Origin: Erysipelotrichaceae bacterium 66202529
Lineage (GTDB): Bacteria > Bacillota_I > Bacilli_A > Erysipelotrichales > Erysipelotrichaceae
Direction of reading: 5' to 3'
DNA: 64,000 nt
NCBI GenBank assembly: GCA_017161075.1
Contig: CP046174.1
Location: forward strand, 1,364,001 to 1,428,000
In this document: positions 25,136 to 35,167 of the stretch, piece after piece
Position numbering within the stretch: the stretch's first letter is position 1
Layout: each line of letters begins with the position of its first letter
The notes under the pieces: generated by a model
What the model saw: the letters and a program-made list of their open reading frames with translations, nothing else
What the model was told of the DNA's origin: nothing
Database searches by the model: none
Position numbers and translations under genes: made by a program

Positions 25136-25597
25136 ATGAATACAGATAAGATCCAAGACATCATCCGCATTTTTGAGGAAAGCGGACTTCATAAGATGGA
25201 GCTGGAAGTGGATGACATGAAGCTGAAAATGGAAAAGCAGGCTTCCGGTACAAACCGTGTGCAGTTCACTGAGCCGCTCAGGACAGAGAACAAAGCGGAG
25301 GCAGAAGCATTCATGCAAGCAGCGCAGCCGGCAGCAGAGGTGAAAAAAGCAGGGGGTACCTGGGTGAAGGCGCCGATTGTCGGTACGTATTACAATGCCC
25401 GCTCTCAGGGGGGAACACCGTTTGTGGAAATCGGCCAGCATGTGAAAAAGGGCGATGTCCTGTGTATCATTGAAGCTATGAAGGTCATGAATGAGATTCC
25501 TTCACCGGTGGATGGTATTGTACAGGAGATTCTCATTACCAATGAAGCGATGGTGGAATTCGATCAGGAGCTGATCCGCATCGGTGAGGCCGCATGA
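25136..25597 (+). CDS. accB: Biotin carboxyl carrier protein of acetyl-CoA carboxylase
   Basis: 153 residues. The N-terminal helix (MNTDKIQDIIRIFEESGLHK) and a flexible Ala-rich linker (about 55-80) precede the biotinyl domain with the EAMKVMNEI motif; the lysine is the biotinylation site. It shuttles carboxybiotin between AccC and AccAD. The ATG at 25136 with GGGAGG is chosen; an ATG 33 bases upstream lies in the attenuator tail. It overlaps accC by 4 bases. Confidence 0.95.
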   Translation: MNTDKIQDIIRIFEESGLHKMELEVDDMKLKMEKQASGTNRVQFTEPLRTENKAEAEAFMQAAQPAAEVKKAGGTWVKAPIVGTYYNARSQGGTPFVEIGQHVKKGDVLCIIEAMKVMNEIPSPVDGIVQEILITNEAMVEFDQELIRIGEAA

Positions 25598-26961
25598 TTC
25601 GCCGTCTCCTCATTGCGAACCGCGGAGAAATCGCGGTTAGAATTATCCGTACCTGCAAGGAAATGAACATCGAAACGGTGGCGGTATACTCCACTGTGGA
25701 TAAGGATGCCCTGCATGTTCAGCTTGCGGATTATGCGGTATGCATTGGCGGTCCCCGTGCGAATGACAGCTACCTGAATATGAAAAACATATTAAGTGCA
25801 GCCTGTATGACGGCCTGTGATGCCATTCATCCCGGCTTCGGTTTTCTGAGTGAAAATGCGAAATTTGCCCGTCTGGTCATGCAGTGCGGTCTGATTTTTG
25901 TCGGCCCCAATCCCGATGTCATCGAACAGATGGGGGATAAAAACAATGCCCGTCAATGTATGATGGAGGCTGGGGTACCGGTTATTCCCGGCAGTAAGGA
26001 TCTATTAGAAACTGCACAGGATGCATTGGCTATGGCGGAAACCATCGGCTATCCGGTACTGATTAAGGCCAGCAACGGCGGCGGCGGTCGCGGTATGCGG
26101 CGTGCGGATTGTGCCGAGGAGCTGGAAAATGCATTTGATACAGCCAAAGCGGAGGCCCGTGCAAACTTCGGGGATGATGCGGTGTATATGGAAAAATTCA
26201 TCGTGGAGCCAAAGCATGTCGAGGTACAGCTTATGGCAGATAAGCATGGAAATGTCGTACATCTGTTTGAACGGGACTGCTCCTGTCAGCGCCGCAATCA
26301 AAAGCTGCTGGAGGAAGCACCCTGTCATATCCTGAAGGAGGATATCCGAAAGAATCTGCTTGCGGATGCGGTACGCGCTGCACAAAGTGTCGGCTATGAC
26401 AGCGTGGGAACCATTGAGTTTTTACTGGATGCCCGCGGGGATTACTATTTCATGGAAATGAATACGCGAATCCAGGTCGAGCATACCATATCCGAAGAAA
26501 TCACCGGTATTGACCTCATCAAGCAGCAGATTCGTATCGCAGACGGTCACAAGCTGGCCTATGCGCAAGAGGATATTGTCTGTAAAGGCCATGCCATCGA
26601 ATGCCGTATCAACGCGGAAAATATCAAATATAATTTTGCGCCGAGTCCGGGTGAGGTGACGTTTATCAACTTCCCGCAGGGACGCCGTGTGCGTATTGAA
26701 AGTGCGGTATACAACGATTATAAAATACCGCCATATTATGATTCTATGATTGCCAAGATCATCACCTATGCGGATACCCGTCTGGAATGCATTAAGCGAA
26801 TGCGTTCCGCTCTGGAGGAGCTGTTGATCGAGGGTGTGGAAACAAACATTGAATTCCAGTATCTGCTGCTGCATCATCCGACATTTGTCGGCGGGCGCTA
26901 TGATACCGGATTCATGGATTCATTTATAAAGGAGCTGAAAGAGGATGGAACAATTATTTAA
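25594..26961 (+). CDS. accC: Biotin carboxylase subunit of acetyl-CoA carboxylase
   Basis: 455 residues, the full family length. ATP-grasp enzyme that carboxylates biotin on AccB. Motifs: N-terminal [16 protein letters not shown], the ATP-binding glycine loop [12 protein letters not shown], the catalytic region [18 protein letters not shown] and [12 protein letters not shown]. It is flanked by accB and accD, with short overlaps at both ends, giving a stoichiometric unit. No oddity seen. Confidence 0.97.
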   Translation: MIRRLLIANRGEIAVRIIRTCKEMNIETVAVYSTVDKDALHVQLADYAVCIGGPRANDSYLNMKNILSAACMTACDAIHPGFGFLSENAKFARLVMQCGLIFVGPNPDVIEQMGDKNNARQCMMEAGVPVIPGSKDLLETAQDALAMAETIGYPVLIKASNGGGGRGMRRADCAEELENAFDTAKAEARANFGDDAVYMEKFIVEPKHVEVQLMADKHGNVVHLFERDCSCQRRNQKLLEEAPCHILKEDIRKNLLADAVRAAQSVGYDSVGTIEFLLDARGDYYFMEMNTRIQVEHTISEEITGIDLIKQQIRIADGHKLAYAQEDIVCKGHAIECRINAENIKYNFAPSPGEVTFINFPQGRRVRIESAVYNDYKIPPYYDSMIAKIITYADTRLECIKRMRSALEELLIEGVETNIEFQYLLLHHPTFVGGRYDTGFMDSFIKELKEDGTII

Positions 26962-27817
26962 GGTGCGTAAGAACCGGCTGAATCTGTTCAAGCAGCGCCG
27001 TTCTCTGCCGCAAAGAGAGCCGCTGGAAGCTCCGGACAATCTGTTTCAAAGCTGTCCTGCTTGCAAACAGAGTATTTTATTTGAAGATCTGATGCATAAC
27101 CGCTATGTATGTCCGCATTGTGGTCATCACCTGAAGCTGACAGCACATGAGCGTTTACGTCAGATTGTGGATGAAAACAGCTTTCAGGAGCTGGATCGCC
27201 GTCTGGTTCTGAAAAAGGATCAGCTTGGCTTTCCCGGCTATGAGGAAAAGCTGTCCCGGCTGCAGAAGAAAACCGGACTGTATGAAGCGGTGGTATGCGG
27301 AACCGGCAGTATCGGCGGCTATAAATGTGCCATAGCCGTTATGGACAGCAATTTCTTTATGGGAAGCATGGGGCAGATCGTCGGGGAAAAGATTACTCGC
27401 TGCATTGAATATGCGACAAAGAAAAAGCTGCCGCTGTTGATTTTTACGACAAGCGGCGGTGCCAGAATGCAGGAGGGAATCCTCTCTCTTGTACAGATGG
27501 CAAAAACAAGTGCAGCACTGGAAAAGCATAAGGAAGCAGGACTTTTGTATATTTCGTATTTGACACATCCGACAACCGGTGGTGTGAGTGCCAGCTTTGC
27601 CATGCTGGGAGATATCATCCTGAGTGAGCCGGACTGTCTGATCGGCTTTGCCGGAAAGCGTGTTATCGCCTCTACGGTGAAGGAGGAGCTGCCATCCAAT
27701 TTCCAGAAGGCGGAGTTTCTGCTGGAAAAGGGCTTTGTGGATGCCATCGTTGAACGAAAGGACAGCCGGGATACGTTAACGCATATCCTGCGTCTGCATG
27801 AAAGGAGAGCATCATGA
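26945..27817 (+). CDS. accD: Acetyl-CoA carboxylase carboxyltransferase beta subunit
   Basis: 290 residues. The N-terminal zinc ribbon is visible as [13 protein letters not shown]...CPHCGHHL (about 36-60). The crotonase-fold carboxyltransferase core has [20 protein letters not shown] and [17 protein letters not shown]. It works as the heterotetramer with AccA, transferring CO2 from carboxybiotin to acetyl-CoA. The start ATG lies inside the end of accC with AAAGAGG upstream. It overlaps accA by 4 bases. Confidence 0.96.
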   Translation: MEQLFKVRKNRLNLFKQRRSLPQREPLEAPDNLFQSCPACKQSILFEDLMHNRYVCPHCGHHLKLTAHERLRQIVDENSFQELDRRLVLKKDQLGFPGYEEKLSRLQKKTGLYEAVVCGTGSIGGYKCAIAVMDSNFFMGSMGQIVGEKITRCIEYATKKKLPLLIFTTSGGARMQEGILSLVQMAKTSAALEKHKEAGLLYISYLTHPTTGGVSASFAMLGDIILSEPDCLIGFAGKRVIASTVKEELPSNFQKAEFLLEKGFVDAIVERKDSRDTLTHILRLHERRAS

Positions 27818-28746
27818 GCATAAAGGAAGCAGAAGGTAAGATTGCGGCTCTGGAAGCCGAGCTGCATACACTTGCGCCCATGGATCCGCATGCAGAGGAG
27901 CTGCGAACTACGATTGCTACCCTGCGCGAGGAAGCGATGCGCAATATGGATGCATGGGATACGGTTTATCTGGCAAGACATCCCAAGCGTCCCAAGGCAA
28001 TGGACTACATTCATGCACTGTTTCCGGATTTTCTGGAGCTGCATGGTGATCGTGCCTATGGGGATGATGCAGCCTGCCGCGGCGGTATTGCGAGCTTTCA
28101 AGGCAGAAGCGTGACGGTTCTTGCGCAAAGCAAGGGAAAGACGCTGGAAGAAAATATGAGCTGCAACTTTGGTATGCTGCATCCGGAGGGCTATCGTAAA
28201 GCAATCCGTCTGGCAAAGCAGGCCGAACGGTTTCACCGTCCGATCATCACGCTGGTAGATACAGCCGGTGCATATCCGGGAAGGGGAGCCGAGGAGCGCG
28301 GACAGGCGGAAGCCATCGCGCAGTGTCTTGCGGTATTTTCCGATATCCGCACCCCGGTACTGGCTATTGTCCTGAGTGAAGGAGGAAGCGGGGGAGCGCT
28401 GGCATTCAGTGTGGCTGATCACATCATGATGCTGGAGCATGCCATTTATTCCATTCTTTCTCCGGAGGGCTTTGCAAGTATCTTATGGAAGGATGAATCC
28501 AGAGCTGCAGAGGCCGCCGGTGTCATGGAGCTTACGGCCGCAGATTTAAAGCGCAAGGGCATCATTGATACCATCATTTCAGAGCCGCAGGGCGGTGCGC
28601 ATATATGCTTTGAATATGTGATTGAGGAGCTGCGTGACAATATGGAACAGGTTCTTGATGAATTGTGTAAAAAGAAAGAGAAAACGCTGTTAGCACAGCG
28701 GTATGAAAAATATAGAGCAATGGGGGCGAATTATGAAGAGCTGTAG
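27814..28746 (+). CDS. accA: Acetyl-CoA carboxylase carboxyltransferase alpha subunit
   Basis: 310 residues. A helical N-terminus ([11 protein letters not shown]) is followed by [26 protein letters not shown], the oxyanion region [20 protein letters not shown] and [14 protein letters not shown]. Partner of AccD. Translationally coupled to accD (ATGA overlap) and overlapping fabH by 14 bases, so acetyl-CoA carboxylase and the elongation genes form one continuous unit. Confidence 0.96.
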   Translation: MSIKEAEGKIAALEAELHTLAPMDPHAEELRTTIATLREEAMRNMDAWDTVYLARHPKRPKAMDYIHALFPDFLELHGDRAYGDDAACRGGIASFQGRSVTVLAQSKGKTLEENMSCNFGMLHPEGYRKAIRLAKQAERFHRPIITLVDTAGAYPGRGAEERGQAEAIAQCLAVFSDIRTPVLAIVLSEGGSGGALAFSVADHIMMLEHAIYSILSPEGFASILWKDESRAAEAAGVMELTAADLKRKGIIDTIISEPQGGAHICFEYVIEELRDNMEQVLDELCKKKEKTLLAQRYEKYRAMGANYEEL

Positions 28747-29707
28747 CATTAAGGGCTTTGGGTATGCGAAGGCAAAGCGCCGTGTTACCAATGAGGAGCT
28801 GAGTACCTTTGTCGATACCAGTGATGAATGGATATCCACAAGAACAGGAATCCGCGCACGGTATATATCGGAAGAGGAAAATACGAGTGATCTGGGTGCA
28901 CGGGCTGCCCGCATGGCAATCAAGGAATCGGGCATTGATCCAAAGGAAATCGACCTGCTCATAACGGCGACGTTTACGCCCGATCAGACAACCCCTGCAA
29001 CGGCCTGTCTGATTCAGGAAAAGCTGGGTCTGAATGAACAGCATATGATGGCGTTTGATCTCAATGCAGCCTGCAGCGGCTTTCTCTATGCGCTGCAGAG
29101 TGCGCATGCGATGCTTGCGGCGGGACAGGTGAAATGCGCGCTTGTCATTGGTGCAGAGGTCATATCCAAACAGCTGGACTGGGAGGATCGCTCCACCTGT
29201 ATCATTTTTGCGGACGGAGCCGGAGCTGCCATTGTCAGACAGGAGGACACGCAAAAGCGGATGCTGCATTTTGCTGGGAGTATGGGAGATGCTGCGGGTG
29301 TGATCCACAGTGATGCACCTAAGCCGAGAGCACTGTTTTCCAAGCAGACCTATCAGCCCTCTGTGGTATGCATGGAAGGAAGTGCAACCTTTCGCTTTGC
29401 GGTGAAAGCGATGCAGGAGGCGATTGAGGATGTGCTGAAGCAGGCAGATGTCACCATCGAGGAGGTTGACTGGATCGTACCGCATCAGGCAAATCTAAGA
29501 ATAATTAACAACGTATGCAAACGCATGCACATAGACAAAGCGCATGTGTATATCAATATCGATGAATATGGAAATACATCGGCTGCCAGTATCCCGCTTG
29601 CACTTGGTGAAATGAGTGAAAAGGGACTGTTGAAGCCAGGAATGAAAATCGTTCTGAGCGGCTTTGGTGCCGGGTTTACCTGGGCCGGCTGCTATCTGGA
29701 ACTGTAA
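28733..29707 (+). CDS. fabH: 3-oxoacyl-ACP synthase III
   Basis: 324 residues. Starts chain synthesis by condensing an acyl-CoA primer with malonyl-ACP. The catalytic triad is visible: Cys in LNAACSGFLYAL, His in VPHQANLRI and Asn in GNTSAASIPLAL. The N-terminal DTSDEWISTRTGI signature is typical. The ATG at 28733 is used because GGGGGCG precedes it and the alternative at 28703 adds residues foreign to the family. The sequence does not show whether the primer is acetyl-CoA or branched. Confidence 0.95.
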   Translation: MKSCSIKGFGYAKAKRRVTNEELSTFVDTSDEWISTRTGIRARYISEEENTSDLGARAARMAIKESGIDPKEIDLLITATFTPDQTTPATACLIQEKLGLNEQHMMAFDLNAACSGFLYALQSAHAMLAAGQVKCALVIGAEVISKQLDWEDRSTCIIFADGAGAAIVRQEDTQKRMLHFAGSMGDAAGVIHSDAPKPRALFSKQTYQPSVVCMEGSATFRFAVKAMQEAIEDVLKQADVTIEEVDWIVPHQANLRIINNVCKRMHIDKAHVYINIDEYGNTSAASIPLALGEMSEKGLLKPGMKIVLSGFGAGFTWAGCYLEL

Positions 29708-29717
29708 GGAGAGATTT

Positions 29718-30668
29718 ATGTTAATCAATGAATTGTTAGGAATCAAATACCCGATATTTCAGGGGGCAATGGCCAATATAGCAACCCCGCAGTTTGCGGC
29801 AGCCGTATCCAATTGCGGCGCACTGGGCATCATCGCGACAGGTGCGATGGATGAGCAGCAGACAAGAGAAGCAATCCGTACATGCAAGCAGCTGACAGAC
29901 AAACCGTTCGGTGTGAATGTCATGCTGATGAATCCGCACACAGAGGCGATCATGCAGGTAATCTGTGAGGAAAAGGTCGCAGTCGTAACAACTGGTGCCG
30001 GAAATCCGGGGCCTTATATTCCTGCATTAAAGGAAAGCGGCTGTAAGGTGATTCCGGTCGTTGCAAGTGTTGCGCTGGCACGCCGCCTGGAAAAATCCGG
30101 TGTCGATGCTGTAATTGCAGAGGGTGGAGAATCCGGTGGACATGTGGGAGAAACGACAACGATGTCTCTCGTACCGCAGGTAGTGGATGCCCTTTCCATT
30201 CCGGTACTGGCAGCCGGAGGTATTGCGAGCGGCCGGCAGTTGAATGCAGCACTGTGCCTTGGCGCAGTCGGTGCGCAGATTGGAACGTGTCTGCTGCTGG
30301 CAGAGGAATGTCCGATTCATGAAAATTATAAAAAAGCCGTCATGAAGGCAAAGGATATGGATTCCGTTGTCACCGGAAGAAGCACAGGAACGCCGGTGCG
30401 TATTTTGAAAAATCAGATGGCACTACAATATCTGAAGCTGGAACAAAGCGGTGCGGACAAGGAAGAAATGGAAAAGCTGACACTGGGCGGTTTACGCAGA
30501 GCAGTGCTGGAGGGCGATATGCGTCATGGCTCCGTCATGATGGGACAGGTTGCCGGTATGTGTAAGGAAATCCGTCCATTGCAGGATATTCTTGATTCCC
30601 TGATTCGTGAGAGTGAGGAAGAACTCGCTAATCTGCAGAAAGCAGTGAAGGGTCTGCGCTATGCATAA
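29718..30668 (+). CDS. fabK: FMN-dependent enoyl-ACP reductase II
   Basis: 316 residues. TIM-barrel flavoprotein of the FabK/nitronate monooxygenase superfamily. Motifs: YPIFQGAMANIATPQFAAAVSN, PFGVNVMLM, AVVTTGAGNPG, AEGGESGGHVGE, VLAAGGIASGRQLNAAL and GAQIGTCLLLAEE. FabK catalyses the last reduction of each elongation round and is insensitive to triclosan. No FabI-type enzyme is encoded in this operon, so this is the best candidate for that step. AAGGAGAG supports the start. A related but distinct paralogue follows, overlapping by 8 bases. Confidence 0.9.
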   Translation: MLINELLGIKYPIFQGAMANIATPQFAAAVSNCGALGIIATGAMDEQQTREAIRTCKQLTDKPFGVNVMLMNPHTEAIMQVICEEKVAVVTTGAGNPGPYIPALKESGCKVIPVVASVALARRLEKSGVDAVIAEGGESGGHVGETTTMSLVPQVVDALSIPVLAAGGIASGRQLNAALCLGAVGAQIGTCLLLAEECPIHENYKKAVMKAKDMDSVVTGRSTGTPVRILKNQMALQYLKLEQSGADKEEMEKLTLGGLRRAVLEGDMRHGSVMMGQVAGMCKEIRPLQDILDSLIRESEEELANLQKAVKGLRYA

Positions 30669-31731
30669 ACACGTTTCTATTGGTTCAAAGGTATTGGAAA
30701 AGCCAATCATTCAGGGAGGAATGGGTGTTGGTGTTTCATTAGGTAAACTTGCCGGCGCTGTTATGCGCGAAGGCGGTATGGGTGTGATTTCCGCAGCCCA
30801 TCCGGGTTATCGTAAGGAAAACTTCTGGAAGGATCCGATTACCTGTAATAAGGAGGCCTTACAGGAGGAAGCCGCAAAGGCAAGGGCAATCAGTGGGGGC
30901 AGAGGTCTGCTTGGCGTCAATGTCATGGTTGCTTCCCATCATTATGAGGAATATGTGAAGGCAGCCATTGATGCCGGTGTGGATGTCATTATATCCGGAG
31001 CCGGTATGCCGATGAATCTGCCCTCTGTGGAAGGCAGTGAGCAGGTGGCACTGGCTCCCATCGTATCCAGCGGCCGTGCAGCCCGACTGCTTCTGAAAAG
31101 CTGGGATCGTCATTATCACCGCTGTCCGGATTTCATCGTTGTAGAGGGAAGCCTGGCAGGCGGTCATCTCGGCTTTAAAAAGGATGAGCTTCTGGAAGGT
31201 CGTGTCAGGGAACTGAGCGAGCTGGTGCAGGAGGTGCTTGCGGAAATCTGTCCGTACGAGGACGCATATCAAAGAAGCATCCCGGTGTTTGGTGCCGGTG
31301 GTGTATATACAAGGGAAGATATCGACGCACTGATGGCTATCGGTGCCAGCGGTGTTCAGATGGCAACCCGCTTTATCGCTACGACAGAATGTGATGCCGA
31401 TCCTGCGTTCAAGCAGAAAATCATTCAGGCGCAGAAAGAGGATATCACACTGGTCGCAAGTCCTGCCGGCTTGCCGGGCAGAGCGGTCATGACAGCTTTT
31501 ATGAGCCGTGCAAGGGAAGGAAGAATTGCACCAGCACGGTGCATCGGCTGTATGAAGCCCTGTACGCCGGCTTCCACACCGTATTGTATCAGTGATGCAC
31601 TGGTGCACGCAGTAGAGGGAGATGTGGAAAACGGCCTGGTATTTGCAGGTGCCAACGCATGGCGTATCACAGACATCGTCAGTGTCCATGAGCTTATGGA
31701 GGAATTGTGCGGTGAGGAGGAAACAGCATGA
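30661..31731 (+). CDS. FMN-dependent NAD(P)H oxidoreductase (NMO/FabK-like) with four-cysteine cluster
   Basis: 356 residues. Same superfamily as FabK: IIQGGMGVGVSLGKLAGAV, GVNVMVAS, VIISGAGMPMNLP, VEGSLAGGHLGF, PVFGAGGVYTREDIDAL and GVQMATRFIATTEC. Near the C-terminus is a C-x2-C-x3-C-x7-C pattern (CIGCMKPCTPASTPYC), absent from the neighbouring FabK, that could bind an iron-sulfur cluster or zinc. Similar proteins are annotated as nitronate monooxygenases in Firmicutes. Its place between fabK and fabD with overlaps at both ends suggests a lipid-related job, perhaps reduction of a different enoyl or unsaturated acyl substrate. That is inference. Confidence 0.75.
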   Translation: MHKHVSIGSKVLEKPIIQGGMGVGVSLGKLAGAVMREGGMGVISAAHPGYRKENFWKDPITCNKEALQEEAAKARAISGGRGLLGVNVMVASHHYEEYVKAAIDAGVDVIISGAGMPMNLPSVEGSEQVALAPIVSSGRAARLLLKSWDRHYHRCPDFIVVEGSLAGGHLGFKKDELLEGRVRELSELVQEVLAEICPYEDAYQRSIPVFGAGGVYTREDIDALMAIGASGVQMATRFIATTECDADPAFKQKIIQAQKEDITLVASPAGLPGRAVMTAFMSRAREGRIAPARCIGCMKPCTPASTPYCISDALVHAVEGDVENGLVFAGANAWRITDIVSVHELMEELCGEEETA

Positions 31732-32654
31732 AAACAGCATTTTTATTTTCCGGTCAGGGAACCCAGACACCCGGCATGGGAAAGGATTTATATGAAACCT
31801 ACGACAGTGCCAGAAAGGTCTTTGACAGCATTCATACCGATTTCGATGTGAAAGCATTATGCTTTGAAGGCCCTAAGGAGAAGCTGGACGATACACAATA
31901 TACACAGGTGGCGATTTTTGCCCACTCCATGGCAGCGGCTGCTGTCTTAAAGGAGAAGGGAATTACGGCGGATGTTACTGCCGGCTTGAGCTTGGGCGAA
32001 TACAGTGCTTTATGCTATGCCGGCTCCTTTACTATTCAGGAGGGTGCTGAAATTCTGCGGGAGCGCGGAAAGCTGATGGCGAATGCACTGCCTGCCGGGA
32101 CAAGCGCGATGGCAGCGGTACTGATGCTGGATAAGGAAGCAATTTTACAAGCATGTGACGCAGTAAAGGAAATCGGTGTCTGTGAGATTGCCAATTACAA
32201 CTGCCCGGGACAGATTGTCATTACGGGAGAAAAAGGCGCGGTAGAGGCATGCGGGAAAAAATGTCTGGAAGCCGGAGCGAGACGGGTGATTCCGTTACAG
32301 GTATCCGGAGCCTTTCATTCCTCCCTGCTCAAGGATGCAGGAAAAAAGCTGTATAAGGTTTTATCCGCTTATGAGCTGCATCCGCCAAAGCTGCCTGTTC
32401 TGCATAATATTTCCGCTAAAACAGCAGACCGTGCACTGATTGATTTGCTGAGTGAACAGATTTCCCACAGTGTGCTGCTGGAGGATACGATCAAGCAAAT
32501 GCTGGCGGATGGTGTGGATACCTTTATCGAGGTAGGCCCTGGTAAGGCAGTCAGCGGCTTTGTAAAAAAATGCGCAAAGGGAATGGATGTCAAAATATTG
32601 CATGTCGAGGATTGTGCGAGTCTTGCGGAAACCCTTGACTACATGAAAGGATAG
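31728..32654 (+). CDS. fabD: Malonyl-CoA:ACP transacylase
   Basis: 308 residues. Transfers malonyl from CoA to ACP. The N-terminal FSGQGTQTPGMG, the nucleophile elbow GLSLGEYSAL (catalytic Ser about residue 90) and the catalytic His in VSGAFHSSLL are all present. ATGA overlap with the upstream oxidoreductase; 4 bases before fabG. Standard length. Confidence 0.96.
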   Translation: MKTAFLFSGQGTQTPGMGKDLYETYDSARKVFDSIHTDFDVKALCFEGPKEKLDDTQYTQVAIFAHSMAAAAVLKEKGITADVTAGLSLGEYSALCYAGSFTIQEGAEILRERGKLMANALPAGTSAMAAVLMLDKEAILQACDAVKEIGVCEIANYNCPGQIVITGEKGAVEACGKKCLEAGARRVIPLQVSGAFHSSLLKDAGKKLYKVLSAYELHPPKLPVLHNISAKTADRALIDLLSEQISHSVLLEDTIKQMLADGVDTFIEVGPGKAVSGFVKKCAKGMDVKILHVEDCASLAETLDYMKG

Positions 32655-32658
32655 AGCT

Positions 32659-33390
32659 ATGGAAAGAAAAACTGCATTTATCAGCGGGGCATCCCGCGGA
32701 ATCGGGGAAGCCATCGCAATCACCCTGTCAAAGGAATACGATGTCATTATCAATTATGCACACAGCGAAGAGGGAGCGCGTGCTGTTCTGGCACAATGCG
32801 ATCCGTCCGGAAACCATAAAATGATACAGTGTGATATATCAGACGGGGAGGCTGTAAAAGCGATGCTGGAAAGCATTGTGAAGGAATACGGACATCTGGA
32901 TGTTGTCGTGAACAATGCCGGAATTACAAGGGATAATCTGTTGCTGCGTATGAGCGATGCGGATTTCGACGATGTGATCCGTACCAATCTGAAGGGGACA
33001 TACAACTGTATCCGTCACGTCGCAAGAATCATGATGAAGCAGAAATCCGGCGCCATCGTCAATATGGCGAGTGTTGTCGGTCTGTGCGGAAATATGGGAC
33101 AGGCCAATTATGCTGCCAGCAAGGGCGGTGTGATTGCGTTAACAAAGTCTGCCGCAAAGGAGCTGGCAACAAGAGGTGTCCGCGTGAATGCTGTTGCGCC
33201 GGGCTTTATTGATACCGCAATGACAGAAAAGTTAGCGGACAGTGTAAAAGAGGGTGCTCTGGCATCCATACCGATGAAGAAATTCGGTACGGTACAGGAT
33301 GTTGCCAATGTTGTAAAATTTCTGTGCAGTGAAAACAGTGCCTATATCACAGGGCAGGTTATTGCCGTAGACGGCGGGATGGTGATGTAA
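32659..33390 (+). CDS. fabG: 3-oxoacyl-ACP reductase
   Basis: 243 residues. Short-chain dehydrogenase with NADPH-binding ISGASRGIGEAIA (about 7-19), NNAGITRDNLL, catalytic Ser in NMASVVG and the YAASKGG Tyr/Lys pair. It performs the first reduction of each elongation cycle. Its stop codon abuts the fabF start with no intergenic base. Confidence 0.96.
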   Translation: MERKTAFISGASRGIGEAIAITLSKEYDVIINYAHSEEGARAVLAQCDPSGNHKMIQCDISDGEAVKAMLESIVKEYGHLDVVVNNAGITRDNLLLRMSDADFDDVIRTNLKGTYNCIRHVARIMMKQKSGAIVNMASVVGLCGNMGQANYAASKGGVIALTKSAAKELATRGVRVNAVAPGFIDTAMTEKLADSVKEGALASIPMKKFGTVQDVANVVKFLCSENSAYITGQVIAVDGGMVM

Positions 33391-34629
33391 ATGAAAAGAA
33401 GAGTAGTTATTACAGGGATGGGCGTTGTCTCTCCGATTGGAAATACAGTGGCAGAGGTATGGGACAGTGTCCTGCATTCTCGCTGCGGCATTGGGGAAAT
33501 TACACATTTCGATGCGACAGATTTCCGTGCCAAGCTGGCAGGAGAAGTGAAAAATCTGGATATGGAGCAGTATTTCACAAAGCGGGATTTAAAATTCAAT
33601 GACCGTTTCACGCAGTTCACAAGAATTGCGGCAAAGCAGGCCTATGAGAACAGTGGTCTGGCTGAGGCAGAGTTTAACCGTGACCGCTTCGGTGTTATCA
33701 TCGGCTCTGGAATCGGTGGTATTGCAACAATCGAGGGTGCGTCCCAGACAATCGAAAACCGCGGGCCGAGTCGTATCTCTCCATATTTCATACCGATGTC
33801 TTTGATCAATCTGGCAGCCGGGAGTGCTGCGATCGACATGGATGCACATGGCAATGTTTCCAGTGTTGTGACAGCCTGTGCAGCCGCAACCAACGCGATT
33901 GGGGAAGCCTTCCACCGTATTCGTGACGGCTATGAGGATGTGATGGCAGCCGGAGGAAGTGAGGCAGCTGTGACACCGGTCGCGATGGCTGGCTTTGCAA
34001 GCATGCGGGCACTGCATGAGGGCAGTGATCCCCAGCGTGCTTCTATTCCCTTTGATGCAGAGCGTAAGGGCTTTGTCATGGGAGAGGGAGCCGGCGTTGT
34101 CATTCTGGAGGAGCTGGAGCATGCGCTTGCCAGAAATGCAGAAATCTATGGTGAAGTAATCGGATATGGAAGCACCTGTGATGCAAATCATATCACAGCT
34201 CCGCTTGCGGATGGTGCACAGGCAGCCCGTGCTATGACGATGGCAATCGAGGATGGAAGCATTACTACTGCAGATGTGGATTATATCAACGCACATGGAA
34301 CCAGTACACCGCTGAATGATTCCAGCGAAACATTGGCAGTGAAAAAAGCATTCGGTGAGCATGCCCAAAAGCCTTATGTGTCCAGTACGAAATCCATGTC
34401 CGGTCATTTGCTTGGGGCAAGCGGAGCACTGGAGGCAATCATTTCCACGCTGGCCGTGAAAAACGGATTTGTACCGGCAACGATCAATTACAGACACGCC
34501 GATCCTGCTTGTGATCTGAATTTGGTTGTCAATGAGGGAAAACAGGAAGATATTCATATCGCTATGTCCAATTCCCTGGGCTTTGGCGGTCATAATGCGA
34601 GCATTCTTATTCGCAAATGGGAGAAATAA
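33391..34629 (+). CDS. fabF: 3-oxoacyl-ACP synthase II
   Basis: 412 residues. Condensing enzyme for elongation. N-terminal KRRVVITGMGVVSPIGN, catalytic Cys in VVTACAAATNAIGEA, His in NAHGTSTPLNDSSE and His in KSMSGHLLGASGALEA. The only FabF/FabB-type gene in the operon; no FabM or FabA-like isomerase is adjacent, so how unsaturated acids arise is not shown here. Ends 2 bases before the fabZ ATG. Confidence 0.96.
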   Translation: MKRRVVITGMGVVSPIGNTVAEVWDSVLHSRCGIGEITHFDATDFRAKLAGEVKNLDMEQYFTKRDLKFNDRFTQFTRIAAKQAYENSGLAEAEFNRDRFGVIIGSGIGGIATIEGASQTIENRGPSRISPYFIPMSLINLAAGSAAIDMDAHGNVSSVVTACAAATNAIGEAFHRIRDGYEDVMAAGGSEAAVTPVAMAGFASMRALHEGSDPQRASIPFDAERKGFVMGEGAGVVILEELEHALARNAEIYGEVIGYGSTCDANHITAPLADGAQAARAMTMAIEDGSITTADVDYINAHGTSTPLNDSSETLAVKKAFGEHAQKPYVSSTKSMSGHLLGASGALEAIISTLAVKNGFVPATINYRHADPACDLNLVVNEGKQEDIHIAMSNSLGFGGHNASILIRKWEK

Positions 34630-34631
34630 GT

Positions 34632-35066
34632 ATGATATATAACAGTGATGAAATACAGAAAATCATTCCGCACCGCTATCCGTTTTTGCTGGTAGACCGT
34701 ATTGAGAGCATCGAGGGAAATAAGGTAACGGGTATCAAATGCATCAGTGCCAATGAGATGCAGTTTCTCGGCCATTTCCCGGAAAAGGCAATCATGCCGG
34801 GAGTTCTGCAGTTGGAGGCACTGGCACAGACGGTAGCTGTCATGCTGCTGAGCAGGGAAGAAAACAAGGGGAAAATCGGTTTGTTTGCGGGTATCAATAA
34901 GGCGCGCTTCAAACGCCAGGTAATTCCCGGAGATGTGTTAAAGCTGGAGGCAGAGGTTACCAAAGAGCGTATGGGAATCGCCTTTGTAAATGCCGTAGCC
35001 AGTGTGGATGGTGAGATCGCTTTGACTGCGGAAATGATGTTTGCAGTAGAGGATCCAAACAAATAA
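34632..35066 (+). CDS. fabZ: 3-hydroxyacyl-ACP dehydratase
   Basis: 144 residues with the hot-dog fold. IPHRYPFLLVDRI and the catalytic His/Glu segment GHFPEKAIMPGVLQLEALAQ are visible. Removes water to give the trans-2-enoyl chain reduced by FabK. The ATG at 34632 is chosen, with GGGAG upstream inside fabF; an earlier in-frame ATG at 34617 would remove this spacing. Confidence 0.96.
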   Translation: MIYNSDEIQKIIPHRYPFLLVDRIESIEGNKVTGIKCISANEMQFLGHFPEKAIMPGVLQLEALAQTVAVMLLSREENKGKIGLFAGINKARFKRQVIPGDVLKLEAEVTKERMGIAFVNAVASVDGEIALTAEMMFAVEDPNK

Positions 35067-35074
35067 AGGAATAC

Positions 35075-35145
35075 TGTGCGTACAGGGCATTCCAGCTCAA
35101 AACCTGTTCGCACACAGGGCAGGGAGCTTGTCCTTGCCCGTTTTA
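35075..35145 (+). terminator. Two consecutive hairpins between fabZ and acpS
   Basis: TGTGCG/CGCACA with inner CAGG/CCTG (35075-35114), then GGGCA/TGCCC (35117-35139) followed by GTTTTAAG. The second may be a weak terminator that tunes acpS and plsC expression; the first may be an mRNA processing hairpin. Confidence 0.45.
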
Positions 35146-35167
35146 AGAGAAAGAAAAGAGGTATTGT

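Noticed and set aside
27319..28440. Long minus-strand open frame (about 370 codons) across accD/accA
   Set aside because: It is antisense to two genes with clear family motifs, has no ribosome binding site and gives a low-complexity Cys/His/Arg-rich product.
30859..31857. Minus-strand open frame of about 330 codons in the fab operon
   Set aside because: Shadow of the FMN oxidoreductase gene; no ribosome binding site or promoter.
33589..34593. Long minus-strand open frame (about 330 codons) antisense to fabF
   Set aside because: Codon pattern is the mirror of fabF, the product is unlike any protein, and there is no start signal.
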